A DNA stretch of 58,739 nt. Origin: Nitrospirales bacterium. Its GTDB lineage: Bacteria > Nitrospirota > Nitrospiria > Nitrospirales > UBA8639. Location of the stretch: positions 1 through 58,739 of the forward strand of contig BQIZ01000002.1 of NCBI GenBank assembly GCA_021604365.1, in the 5' to 3' direction. A model generated the notes under the pieces. That model had not been told where the DNA came from and made no database searches. It was given only the letters and a program-made list of their open reading frames with translations. The position numbers and the translations under genes are program-made. Shown here piece after piece: positions 7,579-15,755 of this stretch (its first letter is position 1; every line of letters begins with the position of its first letter).

Positions 7579-8733
7579 ATGAATAGAGATTCTTTCCTAG
7601 TCTTTGGTGCCCCTGCGATTGAAGAAGACGAAATAGCAGAAGTTGTGGCCTCTATGCGATCCGGCTGGCTCGGGACGGGGCCAAAAGTGGCGCGATTTGA
7701 AACAGATTTCGCAGGTTACAAGGGGATGCCGTACACAGCCGCCGTCAACTCCTGCACGGCCGCCCTACACCTCAGTATACTCGCGGCCGGACTTGGCCGG
7801 GGAGATGAAGTCATCACCACTGCCCTGACTTTTTGCGCGACGATCAACGCGATAATCCATTCAGGTGCAACCCCCGTGCTTGCGGATGTGGATGCGCACA
7901 CTATGAACATTGACCCAAATGACATCGAGCGACGTATCACACCACGAACCCGTGCCATCGTACCTGTGCATTTTGCCGGGCGACCATGCGACATGGATGC
8001 GGTCATGGATATCGCTGGGCGTCATCAACTCAAGGTCATCGAAGATTGCGCCCATGCCATCGAGACTGAATATAAAGGACGCAAGGCGGGGACCTTCGGC
8101 GACTTTGGTTGCTTCTCCTTCTATGTTACGAAGAACATCGTCACCGGAGAGGGCGGGATGGTTATCGCACGAAAGGGCGATGACATCGCACGGATTAAGA
8201 CCTTGGCTTTGCATGGCATGTCCCAAGATGCCTGGAGCCGCTTCAGCGACGCCGGGTACAAACACTACGCCGTGACGGAATGCGGCTTCAAATACAACAT
8301 GATGGACATCCAGGCTGCCATCGGGATTCACCAATTAAAGCGAATCGAACAGTGTTGGAAGAGGCGAGAGGCCATCTGGCAGAAATACAACCACGCATTC
8401 AAGGCCCTTCCCATTACCATCCCTGAATCAGTTGAACCCCATACACGGCATGCGTATCATCTCTATACCGTCCTTATTGATGAAAAGAAAACCAGGATTA
8501 GCCGCGATGCTTTCTTAAGTGCTATGACGGGGACGAAGATTGGAATCGGTGTACACTATCTTAGTATCCCAGAACATCCCTACTATCAAAAGACATTTGG
8601 TTGGAGCCCCGAAGCCTACCCCCATGCCATGAAGATAGGCCGACAGACTGTGAGCTTGCCGATTTCAGCCAAACTTTTTGATAGGGACGTGGAAGATGTG
8701 ATCGAAGCGGTCACGCAAGCGATCAAAATATAG
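7579..8733 (+). CDS. DegT/DnrJ/EryC1-family PLP-dependent sugar aminotransferase
   Basis: A 384-residue member of the DegT family, which transfers an amino group from glutamate to a nucleotide-linked keto sugar. Key features: the N-terminal FGAPAIEEDEI, GSGTAAL-like stretch VNSCTAALHLS (56-66), VHFAGRPCDM (130-139), VIEDCAHAIET (D156, which contacts the PLP pyridine nitrogen), and FYVTKNIVTGEGG (181-193) where K185 should form the PLP Schiff base. All catalytic residues seem present. rfbA and rfbB, which make dTDP-4-keto-6-deoxyglucose, are intact at 19-21 kb, whereas the rhamnose branch is broken, so a dTDP-4-amino-sugar is a reasonable but unproven product. The leader contains CTATAAGGTAG (7557-7567), also present before the two duplicated glycosyltransferases. 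Confidence 0.85.
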   Translation: MNRDSFLVFGAPAIEEDEIAEVVASMRSGWLGTGPKVARFETDFAGYKGMPYTAAVNSCTAALHLSILAAGLGRGDEVITTALTFCATINAIIHSGATPVLADVDAHTMNIDPNDIERRITPRTRAIVPVHFAGRPCDMDAVMDIAGRHQLKVIEDCAHAIETEYKGRKAGTFGDFGCFSFYVTKNIVTGEGGMVIARKGDDIARIKTLALHGMSQDAWSRFSDAGYKHYAVTECGFKYNMMDIQAAIGIHQLKRIEQCWKRREAIWQKYNHAFKALPITIPESVEPHTRHAYHLYTVLIDEKKTRISRDAFLSAMTGTKIGIGVHYLSIPEHPYYQKTFGWSPEAYPHAMKIGRQTVSLPISAKLFDRDVEDVIEAVTQAIKI

Positions 8734-8971
8734 GAGAGGATAGGGCAGAGGATTCGATTTGACGCACACCATTTTGAGGTCGCAGATCACCGTTTTTATT
8801 AGAATCGGTTTGGTTTGTTCCCAGCCTCCGTGCCGTAGACAACTCGAGTCAGACAGCAAGTCAACAAAACCCCAATGTCGGTTAAAATTCATGGGGACGA
8901 CTTGGGACGAGTAATTAAAGACAAATCGAAGGCTTTAAATTTCGATCGCGCTTTTTTGGTTAGGGGGAAAA

Positions 8972-9973
8972 TTGGCAAGCAGAATAAAAATTCGGTCAGT
9001 TGATGAAGCTTCCGAAGACGAGTGGCAATTATCGTGGCAAAACTGCCAATATGGAACCTTTTTTCATTCACCTGCCTGGTTTCGGATTTGTTTGAATAGC
9101 ATCGGTCGTATTAGATGTTTAAAATATACATTTGACGACGGCAAGCAGGTTTTTTTGCCATTCGCCCTGCTGAATAAACGTCGACTGTACAAGGTAGCGA
9201 TACTCAGTCCCCAAGGAACATATGGAGGCTGGCTCAGTGACGGTCCGCTAGCTGAGCAACATCTTTCGGCGCTTGTGCAACAAACCTTGAAGCGTGGAAG
9301 CGTAGTCCTCTGGCGACTCAACCCCTATGATAAGAATCTGCTGTCTCACAGTAACAACTTGCTTGCCAACCGATTGATGCCTGACACAACTCAGGCCTTA
9401 CGAATCGACCGAAAATTCGACGATATTTTTCGAACCTGGTCAAATGGACACAAACGATCGTCAAATAAAGGTGAAAAAGCTGGTATCGAGGTACGACTCG
9501 CGTCAAGCTGGAATGATTGGTTGGAATACTTCGGAGTTTACGAAGACAGCTTACGGCGTTGGGGAGACACGGCCACATCACGATATCCGGTGGAATTTTT
9601 TGAGGCAATTTACAACCAGTCTATTACGAATTCTGCCATTGCCCTTTGGATTGCTATCCTTGATGGCCGCATCGTCGCAGGAGTGTTATGCTTTTCCGCG
9701 CAACGCATTGTGAATTATTGGCATGGCGCCGTGCTTGAAGCTTTCATGTCTCAACGTCCCGTTCATCTGCTTATGCGAGAGGCAATTCGACATTATTGCG
9801 ATCACACGCTTCAGTGGTTCGACTTTAATCCGAGTGGGGATCTGGAAGGCATTCGCAAATTCAAATCCAGCTTTGGCACGCAAGTCTTGGCAACACCGAA
9901 TGTTCAATTTACCTCGAAATATCTCACTCTTGCTCGAAAGGTTTTCAAGCAAAGATTAGGTTGGCGCAAATGA
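8972..9973 (+). CDS. FemAB/GNAT-like acyl or aminoacyl transferase
   Basis: A 333-residue protein with the double-GNAT layout of FemAB-related proteins that are common in exosortase-linked EPS loci: N-terminal half with GTFFHSPAWFRICLNSIG (28-45) and LSPQGTYGGWLSDGP, C-terminal half with VAGVLCFSAQRIVNYWHGAV (~235-254) and FDFNPSGDLEGIRKFKSSFG (~288-307). Family members transfer acyl or aminoacyl groups to cell-wall or polysaccharide sugars; an acetyl transfer onto the EPS is possible here, but the substrate is not visible. The start is TTG at 8972, chosen because AGGGGG lies 5-10 bases upstream and no better ATG exists. Its stop overlaps the ATG of the sulfotransferase by 4 bases (ATGA), so the two are probably translationally coupled. 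Confidence 0.75.
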   Translation: MASRIKIRSVDEASEDEWQLSWQNCQYGTFFHSPAWFRICLNSIGRIRCLKYTFDDGKQVFLPFALLNKRRLYKVAILSPQGTYGGWLSDGPLAEQHLSALVQQTLKRGSVVLWRLNPYDKNLLSHSNNLLANRLMPDTTQALRIDRKFDDIFRTWSNGHKRSSNKGEKAGIEVRLASSWNDWLEYFGVYEDSLRRWGDTATSRYPVEFFEAIYNQSITNSAIALWIAILDGRIVAGVLCFSAQRIVNYWHGAVLEAFMSQRPVHLLMREAIRHYCDHTLQWFDFNPSGDLEGIRKFKSSFGTQVLATPNVQFTSKYLTLARKVFKQRLGWRK

Positions 9974-10932
9974 GCCTATATGAAAAGGTCAAACGTCGCG
10001 GTCTTAGCCATCTAGAAAACACACTGGTAAACCGCGCTCGACCGAATCAACATCCGCCGATTTTCATTACAGGTTCGTGCAGAACAGGTACCACGGTTGT
10101 TTTTCAGCATCTCATTCATCACTTTCAGACTTCCTATTTTCCCAATGTAGCTCGCCATTGCTCGACGTGGCCCTATTTGGCGGCCCGATTAAATTGCGAC
10201 TGTGACCCGCCGTCCAAAAACTTCGATAGTCGTTACGGTGATATTCCTGGAAAATGTGCACCAAGCGACGGTTGGCAGATCTTCCACAGGTGGTTTTCCT
10301 ATTTCATGAACCCTAGAAAAACGAAGTTAGACCATCTGCGAAAGGCACCTCGCTTGGTAGGGCTATTTGAGCGATTTTATAACGACCGGCCATTCCTTAA
10401 CAAAAACAATTCCAACACCCTTCGCATCATCGAACTCCAATATATTTTTCGAAATGCCTTGTTCATCCATGTTACGAGGGACATCACGGCAACTGTCTTA
10501 TCCGTGTTGAAGGGTCGCGCGGAAAATGGTGTACCCCCAGATCAGTTTTGGTCCGTTGCACCGGAAAAATCGTTGATTCTATTTGATTTTCGCGACGAAC
10601 TCGAATTGGTTGTTTTTCAGTATCTCTTTTGTAACCGGTTTGTTGAAATCGCCAACAAGAAATTGCAGCTTGGCATAATTTTTGTCGACTATGAAAAGTT
10701 TTGCCCTGCACCATTACAACTCTCATCAGCCCTTGCAACTCAATTCTACCGTGTATCTGGCACTCCATTAGTAACAAGGGAATCCCATGATCCAAATTTA
10801 ACTTTTGAAGTCCGTGGTTCCCTAGACCACGAAATGAACAGGAAGATAACAAATATTCAGGCCATGATTTCCGGCCAAGTCAACGAACTTGCCCACGCTT
10901 TTTGCGAACAGGCAATTGACGTTTGCAAATAG
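9970..10932 (+). CDS. PAPS-dependent sulfotransferase family protein
   Basis: A ~320-residue protein with the two nucleotide-binding elements of sulfotransferases: the 5'-phosphosulfate loop PIFITGSCRTGTTVVFQHL near residue 30 and the 3'-phosphate element FIHVTRDITATVLSVLKGR near residue 160 (Arg and Ser). It would transfer sulfate from PAPS to a carbohydrate, plausibly the EPS repeat unit. An intact APS kinase gene (cysC, 18098-18652) in the same locus could make its PAPS. The ATG at 9970 overlaps the stop of the upstream gene (ATGA); an in-frame TTG at 9961 is less likely. No transmembrane segment is seen, so action on a lipid-linked intermediate in the cytoplasm is inferred. Confidence 0.75.
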   Translation: MSLYEKVKRRGLSHLENTLVNRARPNQHPPIFITGSCRTGTTVVFQHLIHHFQTSYFPNVARHCSTWPYLAARLNCDCDPPSKNFDSRYGDIPGKCAPSDGWQIFHRWFSYFMNPRKTKLDHLRKAPRLVGLFERFYNDRPFLNKNNSNTLRIIELQYIFRNALFIHVTRDITATVLSVLKGRAENGVPPDQFWSVAPEKSLILFDFRDELELVVFQYLFCNRFVEIANKKLQLGIIFVDYEKFCPAPLQLSSALATQFYRVSGTPLVTRESHDPNLTFEVRGSLDHEMNRKITNIQAMISGQVNELAHAFCEQAIDVCK

Positions 10933-11107
10933 GAAATCTGTCTCAGATTATTACCTCTTCAATAATTGCAAGTATCGACTATAAATCGACCAGTTTTGGT
11001 AAAAAAGACAAAGCCAGATATGTTAGATCAGCTGGAAAGTTTTTTGGAGACACACAGACTATGGCGTTTTATCTAAAAAACCCATTCTGCTATATATCCA
11101 CTGCACA

Positions 11108-11836
11108 ATGACACCACGACTAACCAGAAAAAAGAAGAGAGAATATCTTTCCCGTTGCTCAATCAAAATGACTTCACCCGCGTATAGGGTTGTGACAATT
11201 GGGGCAGTCGAAATTCGTGAGTCGGCGTACGATTACCTTTCGGGAAAAATGATCGATATAGGGTGTGGCACCAAGGCCAAGTCGATCCTAGTGGGAGATT
11301 TTGTGGATGAGCATATCGGGCTAGATCATGATGAATGCCCCCATGACAAATCACTCGTTGACCTGATCGGAACCTGTTACGACATTCCAGCTCAAGATCA
11401 GACATTTGATAGTCTTCTTTGTAATGCCGTAATGGAACATATCGAAGATCCAGCAGTAGCTTTGCAGGAAATGTACCGCGTGCTTAAGCCGGGCGGCTAT
11501 GGTGTATTTACAGTACCAATGTTCTGGCATTTGCACGAGGAACCACGCGACTTTCTACGTTATACGCGTTTTGGGCTCGAATACCTTTTCACCAACGCAG
11601 GATTCTCAATCGTCAATATTAAACCGATGTCTGGATTCTGGACGACTTTCCTTACTGAATTCAGCTACTACATCGTGATGAAGTGTGGGAGGTCAATTTT
11701 TCGTTATCCGGCAAAGCTGATGGTCGCCCAAAACAACTTTCTTGCGTGGTTGTTGGATCGAGGCAAACTCAGGGACGAACGGTTTTCTTGGATGCACAAG
11801 GCCATCGTTCAGAGACCAAAGGCAAACGGCAATTAA
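11108..11836 (+). CDS. Class I SAM-dependent methyltransferase
   Basis: A 242-residue methyltransferase with motif I MIDIGCGTKAKSILVGDF (residues ~48-65), an acidic residue after the second strand (IGLDHDE), motif IV FDSLLCNAVMEHIEDP (~104-119) and the post-motif YRVLKPGGYGVFTVPMFWHL (~127-146). This is the Methyltransf_11 pattern, and the HEEPRDFLRYTRFGLEYLF stretch is frequent in polysaccharide-linked O-methyltransferases. It probably methylates a sugar of the repeat unit. The ATG at 11108 overlaps a TGA (ATGA) that closes a short open frame from 10923, but that frame has no recognisable content. About 175 bases separate it from the sulfotransferase. Confidence 0.8.
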   Translation: MTPRLTRKKKREYLSRCSIKMTSPAYRVVTIGAVEIRESAYDYLSGKMIDIGCGTKAKSILVGDFVDEHIGLDHDECPHDKSLVDLIGTCYDIPAQDQTFDSLLCNAVMEHIEDPAVALQEMYRVLKPGGYGVFTVPMFWHLHEEPRDFLRYTRFGLEYLFTNAGFSIVNIKPMSGFWTTFLTEFSYYIVMKCGRSIFRYPAKLMVAQNNFLAWLLDRGKLRDERFSWMHKAIVQRPKANGN

Positions 11837-11884
11837 CTGGGCAATGAAAAAAATCCTAATTTCAAAATATCTTAAAAACCCGAA

Positions 11885-12115
11885 TTGTCAGGACTTCTAA
11901 ATGGGTTGCTGAAGGATGCCTGGTCAACCTTCAATTGCATGAAACTTCCCTATTACATCGCCCATACACGAATGCTTCTGACGAAGGCGTGTCGACAAAC
12001 TGCCAACGAGAAAAATGCAAAGCTCCAGCTTGAAACGACACTTAAGACTTTCCGTGAACTCCGTGCCAAACAAAATCTGGAACATGTGTTCGGGCTTATA
12101 CAAGAATCAAGATAG
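11885..12115 (+). CDS. Small hypothetical ORF, possibly a gene remnant
   Basis: A 76-residue open frame starting at TTG, ending seven bases before the flippase. The sequence (MKLPYYIAHTRMLLTKACRQ in the middle, then a charged, probably helical C-terminus) matches no family I recognise. Immediately upstream, in another frame, an ATG at 11843 opens MKKILISKYLKNPNCQ and stops after 18 codons, so the two may be the halves of one frameshifted gene. Composition is gene-like, but no good ribosome site precedes the TTG. It could be a real small protein or the tail of a decayed gene. Confidence 0.35.
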   Translation: MSGLLNGLLKDAWSTFNCMKLPYYIAHTRMLLTKACRQTANEKNAKLQLETTLKTFRELRAKQNLEHVFGLIQESR

Positions 12116-12121
12116 ACACGA

Positions 12122-13612
12122 TTGGACCAACCCGCAACGAACTCCGTGTCAGATTTGAGCTCAAACAATACTTCAGCCCTTCGTAGGCAGGCAGCTTCAA
12201 GTGCTCGCTGGATGAGCATGGCTACTGGAGCGAGTATCGCCGCCCAGCTCCTTCAGATTTTTGTTATGGGGCGCCTACTGGACACGGAAGATTTCGGGTT
12301 AATGGGGATGGTGCTAACTGTTGTCGCCCTAGGTTTCGCGTTGGGCGATGCCGGTATCAGTAATGCAATAATTCACTCCCAGAATGCTACAAAGAGAGAG
12401 TTGTCTAGTCTTTACTGGTTGAATGTCTTCGCCGGTGTCGGCGTGGTTGGAATTGTGTGGTTGACGATTCCACTTGTAGTTGAACTTTATGGCGAACCCC
12501 GCTTGACTTCGCTGATCAGAATGGCGTCAGTAGTGTTTGTCATAACACCAATGACACAGCAATTCCAGGTGATGCACGAGAAGGAACTTCTATTCCGCCG
12601 TCTTTCGATCATTGAGATGACCTCGTCGCTCACGGGCTTGACAGTGTGTGTGACCTGCGGATTAAACGGCCTCGGTGTGCGCTCACTGATATTTGGACTA
12701 ATCAGTAACGCTATTATGCGAGCTCTGTTACTCTTCGCTGCTAGCTGGAAACGTTGGCGACCGGCTCTGGCGTTTCATTGGAGCGAATGCCGGCGATTCT
12801 TTCGCTTTGGCGTTTTCCAGATGGGCGATCGTTTTCTCAACCAACTGGGTTCGCAGGTCGACCGGATTATTCTGGGCGCGATGTTGGGTGCTGGGCCGCT
12901 CGGCTTCTACTACGTAGCGCATAACCTGTCTCTCAAACCCTTCCTTATTATCAACCCCATTGTGACGCGAGTGGGATTTCCTGTCTTTTCGAGGGTTCAG
13001 GGACGCAACGACCAACTGCGTAGCGGCTTTTTACAAATACTCGAGTTGATCAGCGCGGTGCTAATTCCGATCTATACCGTTCTGATAGTGCTGGCCGGAC
13101 CGGCGTTGCACGTCGCCATGGGGCCGCAATGGGGACCATCCGCGCCACTGTTACAAATTCTGGGGTTCGTCGGAATAGTGCTTGGTCTCGGCAACCCGAT
13201 GGGCAGTCTCTTCCTGGCCAAGGGCAGGCCCGATATTTCGCTTATTCTAAACGTGATTCGCATCATTCTGGACGTCGCGGCCATTACTATCGCTTTCAGG
13301 TATGGGGTTTTAGGCATCGCCATCGCGGTGTTGATTGTGCGGGCAGGTGTAATGTTTCCAATTGGATTCATCCTTCGCTGGAAGCTAGTTGGGATGAAAC
13401 CGCAGGAGTACCTTGGCACTATTGCGCCTTTTATGGTAGCGGCCGCCATCACAGGCGCTTCAATGTATTTTGCACGCCACAACATCACATGGCCATCGCA
13501 ACTAGTCGAGTTATTGATATGCAGCAGCGGTGGCATGGTGCTTTACTTCGGAATGTTGCTGATATGGCAGCGCAATCGAATGGAACGCATTTGGATGGCG
13601 GTCAGAGCGTAG
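12122..13612 (+). CDS. Wzx-type polysaccharide flippase (MOP superfamily)
   Basis: A 496-residue, strongly hydrophobic protein with about 12-14 membrane segments, in the WzxC/Polysacc_synt_3 pattern: ARWMSMATGASIAAQLLQIF near the N-terminus, LLDTEDFGLMGMVLTVVALG (55-75), and the central QLGSQVDRIILGAMLGAGPL (~240) with its conserved D-R. It should move the lipid-linked repeat unit across the inner membrane for polymerisation by the Wzy-like protein at 23096-24385. TTG at 12122 gives the longest form; ATG at 12212 (residue 31) would cut into the first conserved segment, so the longer start is preferred though its ribosome site is weak. It converges with the asparagine-synthase-like gene, the 3' ends overlapping by 11 bases. 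Confidence 0.85.
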   Translation: MDQPATNSVSDLSSNNTSALRRQAASSARWMSMATGASIAAQLLQIFVMGRLLDTEDFGLMGMVLTVVALGFALGDAGISNAIIHSQNATKRELSSLYWLNVFAGVGVVGIVWLTIPLVVELYGEPRLTSLIRMASVVFVITPMTQQFQVMHEKELLFRRLSIIEMTSSLTGLTVCVTCGLNGLGVRSLIFGLISNAIMRALLLFAASWKRWRPALAFHWSECRRFFRFGVFQMGDRFLNQLGSQVDRIILGAMLGAGPLGFYYVAHNLSLKPFLIINPIVTRVGFPVFSRVQGRNDQLRSGFLQILELISAVLIPIYTVLIVLAGPALHVAMGPQWGPSAPLLQILGFVGIVLGLGNPMGSLFLAKGRPDISLILNVIRIILDVAAITIAFRYGVLGIAIAVLIVRAGVMFPIGFILRWKLVGMKPQEYLGTIAPFMVAAAITGASMYFARHNITWPSQLVELLICSSGGMVLYFGMLLIWQRNRMERIWMAVRA

Positions 13613-15281
13613 TGTCTTCTGTGGGCAAAGATCGGTAGCGAGCATTGAAGAATTGCTGTAGCCAGATTTCGAGGGTTGCGTATAGTCCTACTTCCAGACA
13701 ACGCGGAACCCCGCGTTGCAACTCCTCCCACATACGGATCACGATTCCACGGTCAACATACTCCGGATAAATTGCATCCTTCGAGGTTAGAATGTTGCTG
13801 ATTTGTGATTTCGCTGGATCCTGTCTCAGCCACTCATTATAGTCTGCGAACTGGGTATGTCCTGTTCCTCCCACACCCACCTTGTGCAATGCACGATTAA
13901 ACAAACTCTGCCAGCGTTTAAACTGGTACGCCACTGGGAGCGGCCATGTAATTGGCACTCCCGTCTCCTGCCAGGGAATCTTTTTGAAAAGATCAGGAAA
14001 TCGCATCAGCAACATGTCGGCGTAGACGTGATCGCGCGCACGCTGAGATTCAGGGATCGATAATGTGTACTCAAGCAGGTCGTTGTCGAAAAAAGGGATG
14101 CGATTCTCAAAATAAGTTGTTGCCGATTTAAGTCCATAGGCTATGAAGCGGCGACCGCGATTACGGATAAGGTCGATCTCATGGTCGCCAGTCTTACGGC
14201 TATAAGAACCCCCCATGGTCACATCGCCGAGAAAACCACTGAGATTGATGTCGAACCATTCGCGTCGTTCGTCAAAGCCACCCATTCCGTGCATGGCAAT
14301 GAGATTCAGGTGTCCGTCCTGCCACCAGACGCCTTCGAAGCGTGGCGCCAGCCAGTTGTGTACAGTGAGCTCTTGCACGTGATGAACAGCTCCGCGCACG
14401 GCCGCGGCCCTTGCGGCAATACGCACATCTGCCGCATCACGAATTCCGAACGTGACGGCATGCAACGGTGAAATGCTGTCAGGCATTGCGGCCAATATGG
14501 CTCGCGAATCGAGACCACCGCTTAACATCACACCTACGCGGCCATTCATACTCCGCTTCTCCACTGCCCGGACAAAAAGACGCCCCCATTCCTCAAGCAT
14601 TTCCCTAGGATCATTCGGAAGAGTGATATTGCCTACCCTGTCCCAATCCCAGTAGCGTTGGCTGGTCGATTCTCCAGTTAGCAGATCCCATGTGAGAATC
14701 GTTCCCTCGGGAATAAGTTCAATATTCTGGATCAAGGATTTATCGCCAGGAGGATATCCTCTCGCGAGATGCTGCGAAAGTGCGTCCCGGTCCACACGCG
14801 GTTGGAACCCAGGTAGGTGCAACGCTGCCTTCAACTCAGTGCCCCACCACAACTGATCCTCAGCAACAGTCCAGTAGAGTTGACGAAATCCATAGCGGTC
14901 GGTGAGCAGGTGGATTTTGCTGCCGGATTTATCGTATACGGCGGCTGTGAAATAACCGTCCAGCTTACATAGAAAAGAAAGGTCAATGTTGTCGCAAAAT
15001 CCGTCGGCTAGAAATGCGGGATCGGTCGCGTTACTGCCCGTGTAGAGTTCGCCATCCAACCACACGTACAAATCGCCGGAGCGGTAGGGCTGAGGGTCGG
15101 GTTGCAGCAGATGGGTATCTACCCGAGTAGCACACACACGCTCATCGCAAAATAACTCATCCGAGACAAGCCAATCTCGATGAGTGAGCGCTTCCCGCAT
15201 ACGGTCGAGAGCGTCCAGCCGCACAGACTTGCCGTAATCTGTACGGGGAGAAAGAGATGTAAAACCTATGAGACCAGGCAT
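13602..15281 (-). CDS. Asparagine-synthase family amide ligase lacking the glutaminase cysteine
   Basis: A 559-residue protein with an N-terminal Ntn-glutaminase-like domain (1-~215) and a C-terminal ATP-pyrophosphatase domain whose PP-loop SGGLDS is at 254-259, followed by GFLGDVTMGG and YFENRIPFFDNDLLEY. The protein starts MPGLIGF: the invariant Cys2 of AsnB-type amidotransferases is Pro, so glutamine hydrolysis is not expected, while ATP-dependent adenylation should still work. Such variants include lasso-peptide cyclases and beta-lactam-type synthetases, as well as amide-forming enzymes of polysaccharide loci. No transglutaminase-like partner or recognised precursor peptide is seen, so a lasso pathway is not established. 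The leader contains a perfect 13-base palindrome 27 bases before the ATG. No good ribosome site is seen. Confidence 0.8.
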   Translation of the reverse strand: MPGLIGFTSLSPRTDYGKSVRLDALDRMREALTHRDWLVSDELFCDERVCATRVDTHLLQPDPQPYRSGDLYVWLDGELYTGSNATDPAFLADGFCDNIDLSFLCKLDGYFTAAVYDKSGSKIHLLTDRYGFRQLYWTVAEDQLWWGTELKAALHLPGFQPRVDRDALSQHLARGYPPGDKSLIQNIELIPEGTILTWDLLTGESTSQRYWDWDRVGNITLPNDPREMLEEWGRLFVRAVEKRSMNGRVGVMLSGGLDSRAILAAMPDSISPLHAVTFGIRDAADVRIAARAAAVRGAVHHVQELTVHNWLAPRFEGVWWQDGHLNLIAMHGMGGFDERREWFDINLSGFLGDVTMGGSYSRKTGDHEIDLIRNRGRRFIAYGLKSATTYFENRIPFFDNDLLEYTLSIPESQRARDHVYADMLLMRFPDLFKKIPWQETGVPITWPLPVAYQFKRWQSLFNRALHKVGVGGTGHTQFADYNEWLRQDPAKSQISNILTSKDAIYPEYVDRGIVIRMWEELQRGVPRCLEVGLYATLEIWLQQFFNARYRSLPTEDTTL

Positions 15282-15538
15282 TGAGACGTCGTGGAAGTTG
15301 ATATAAATGCCGCCTGAGAAATTCTCAGGCGGCAGAAGTATATAAGGACGGTAAACCAGATGGCTAGGACTTGATTGTGTCGTCTAAGCTGGACTTGTTG
15401 AATGTCTTCAATGTGGTGATCATGATCGGAATATCCAAGTAAAAATTTTTCTAGACTATCCCATGTCCTCATAGAACCTTCCTGCGTTAGAATTGGTAAG
15501 TCATCTATCGATGCCAAATATTGTGATTCGATTTTCAT
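15266..15538 (-). CDS. Short hypothetical ORF upstream of the Asn-synthase-like gene
   Basis: A 90-codon frame overlapping the next start by 16 bases. The first ~55 residues (LPILTQEGSMRTWDSLEKFL, then an acidic and His-rich stretch) look protein-like. The last ~35 are encoded through the palindrome at 15308-15334 and read like non-coding sequence. It may be a small gene whose product ends earlier than annotated, or a remnant. A precursor-peptide role was considered because of the neighbouring ligase but no leader motif is convincing. Confidence 0.3.
   Translation of the reverse strand: MKIESQYLASIDDLPILTQEGSMRTWDSLEKFLLGYSDHDHHIEDIQQVQLRRHNQVLAIWFTVLIYFCRLRISQAAFISTSTTSQCLVS
15308..15334 (-). 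promoter_or_regulatory. Perfect inverted repeat in the leader of the Asn-synthase-like gene
   Basis: Thirteen-base arms TGCCGCCTGAGAA / TTCTCAGGCGGCA flank a single base. It lies 27 bases upstream of the start at 15281 on the coding strand. There is no T-run on either strand, so a dimeric-repressor operator or an RNA hairpin controlling translation is more likely than a terminator. Confidence 0.5.
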
Positions 15539-15755
15539 CTGCCCAACCTGCGTAAATCTGGGTGCTGTTTGATGGGTTTAGTCTGACCCTCAGCCTCTTG
15601 CACCCACGCCTTCTTCTCGTCGTTATGAGGACGGCTATTTTGACCTTTTAATACGTTCTTACGTCGGATTGTATAGCGAAAACGTTTAGTAATATATCAC
15701 CGATATAAATCTGGACAGATGTTTGCCGAAAAAATGATGGCATTAAGAGATACAG

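Noticed and set aside
7861-8334. A 157-codon open frame antisense to the aminotransferase
   Set aside because: Shadow of a well-supported gene, no ribosome site, no recognisable domains.
15266-15538. Lasso-peptide precursor for the asparagine-synthase homologue
   Set aside because: The leader lacks the usual Tyr-Pro-Leu-Gly spacing and a Thr at the penultimate leader position, no transglutaminase-like or PqqD-like partner was found, and the tail reads through a palindrome. Kept only as a question in the findings.
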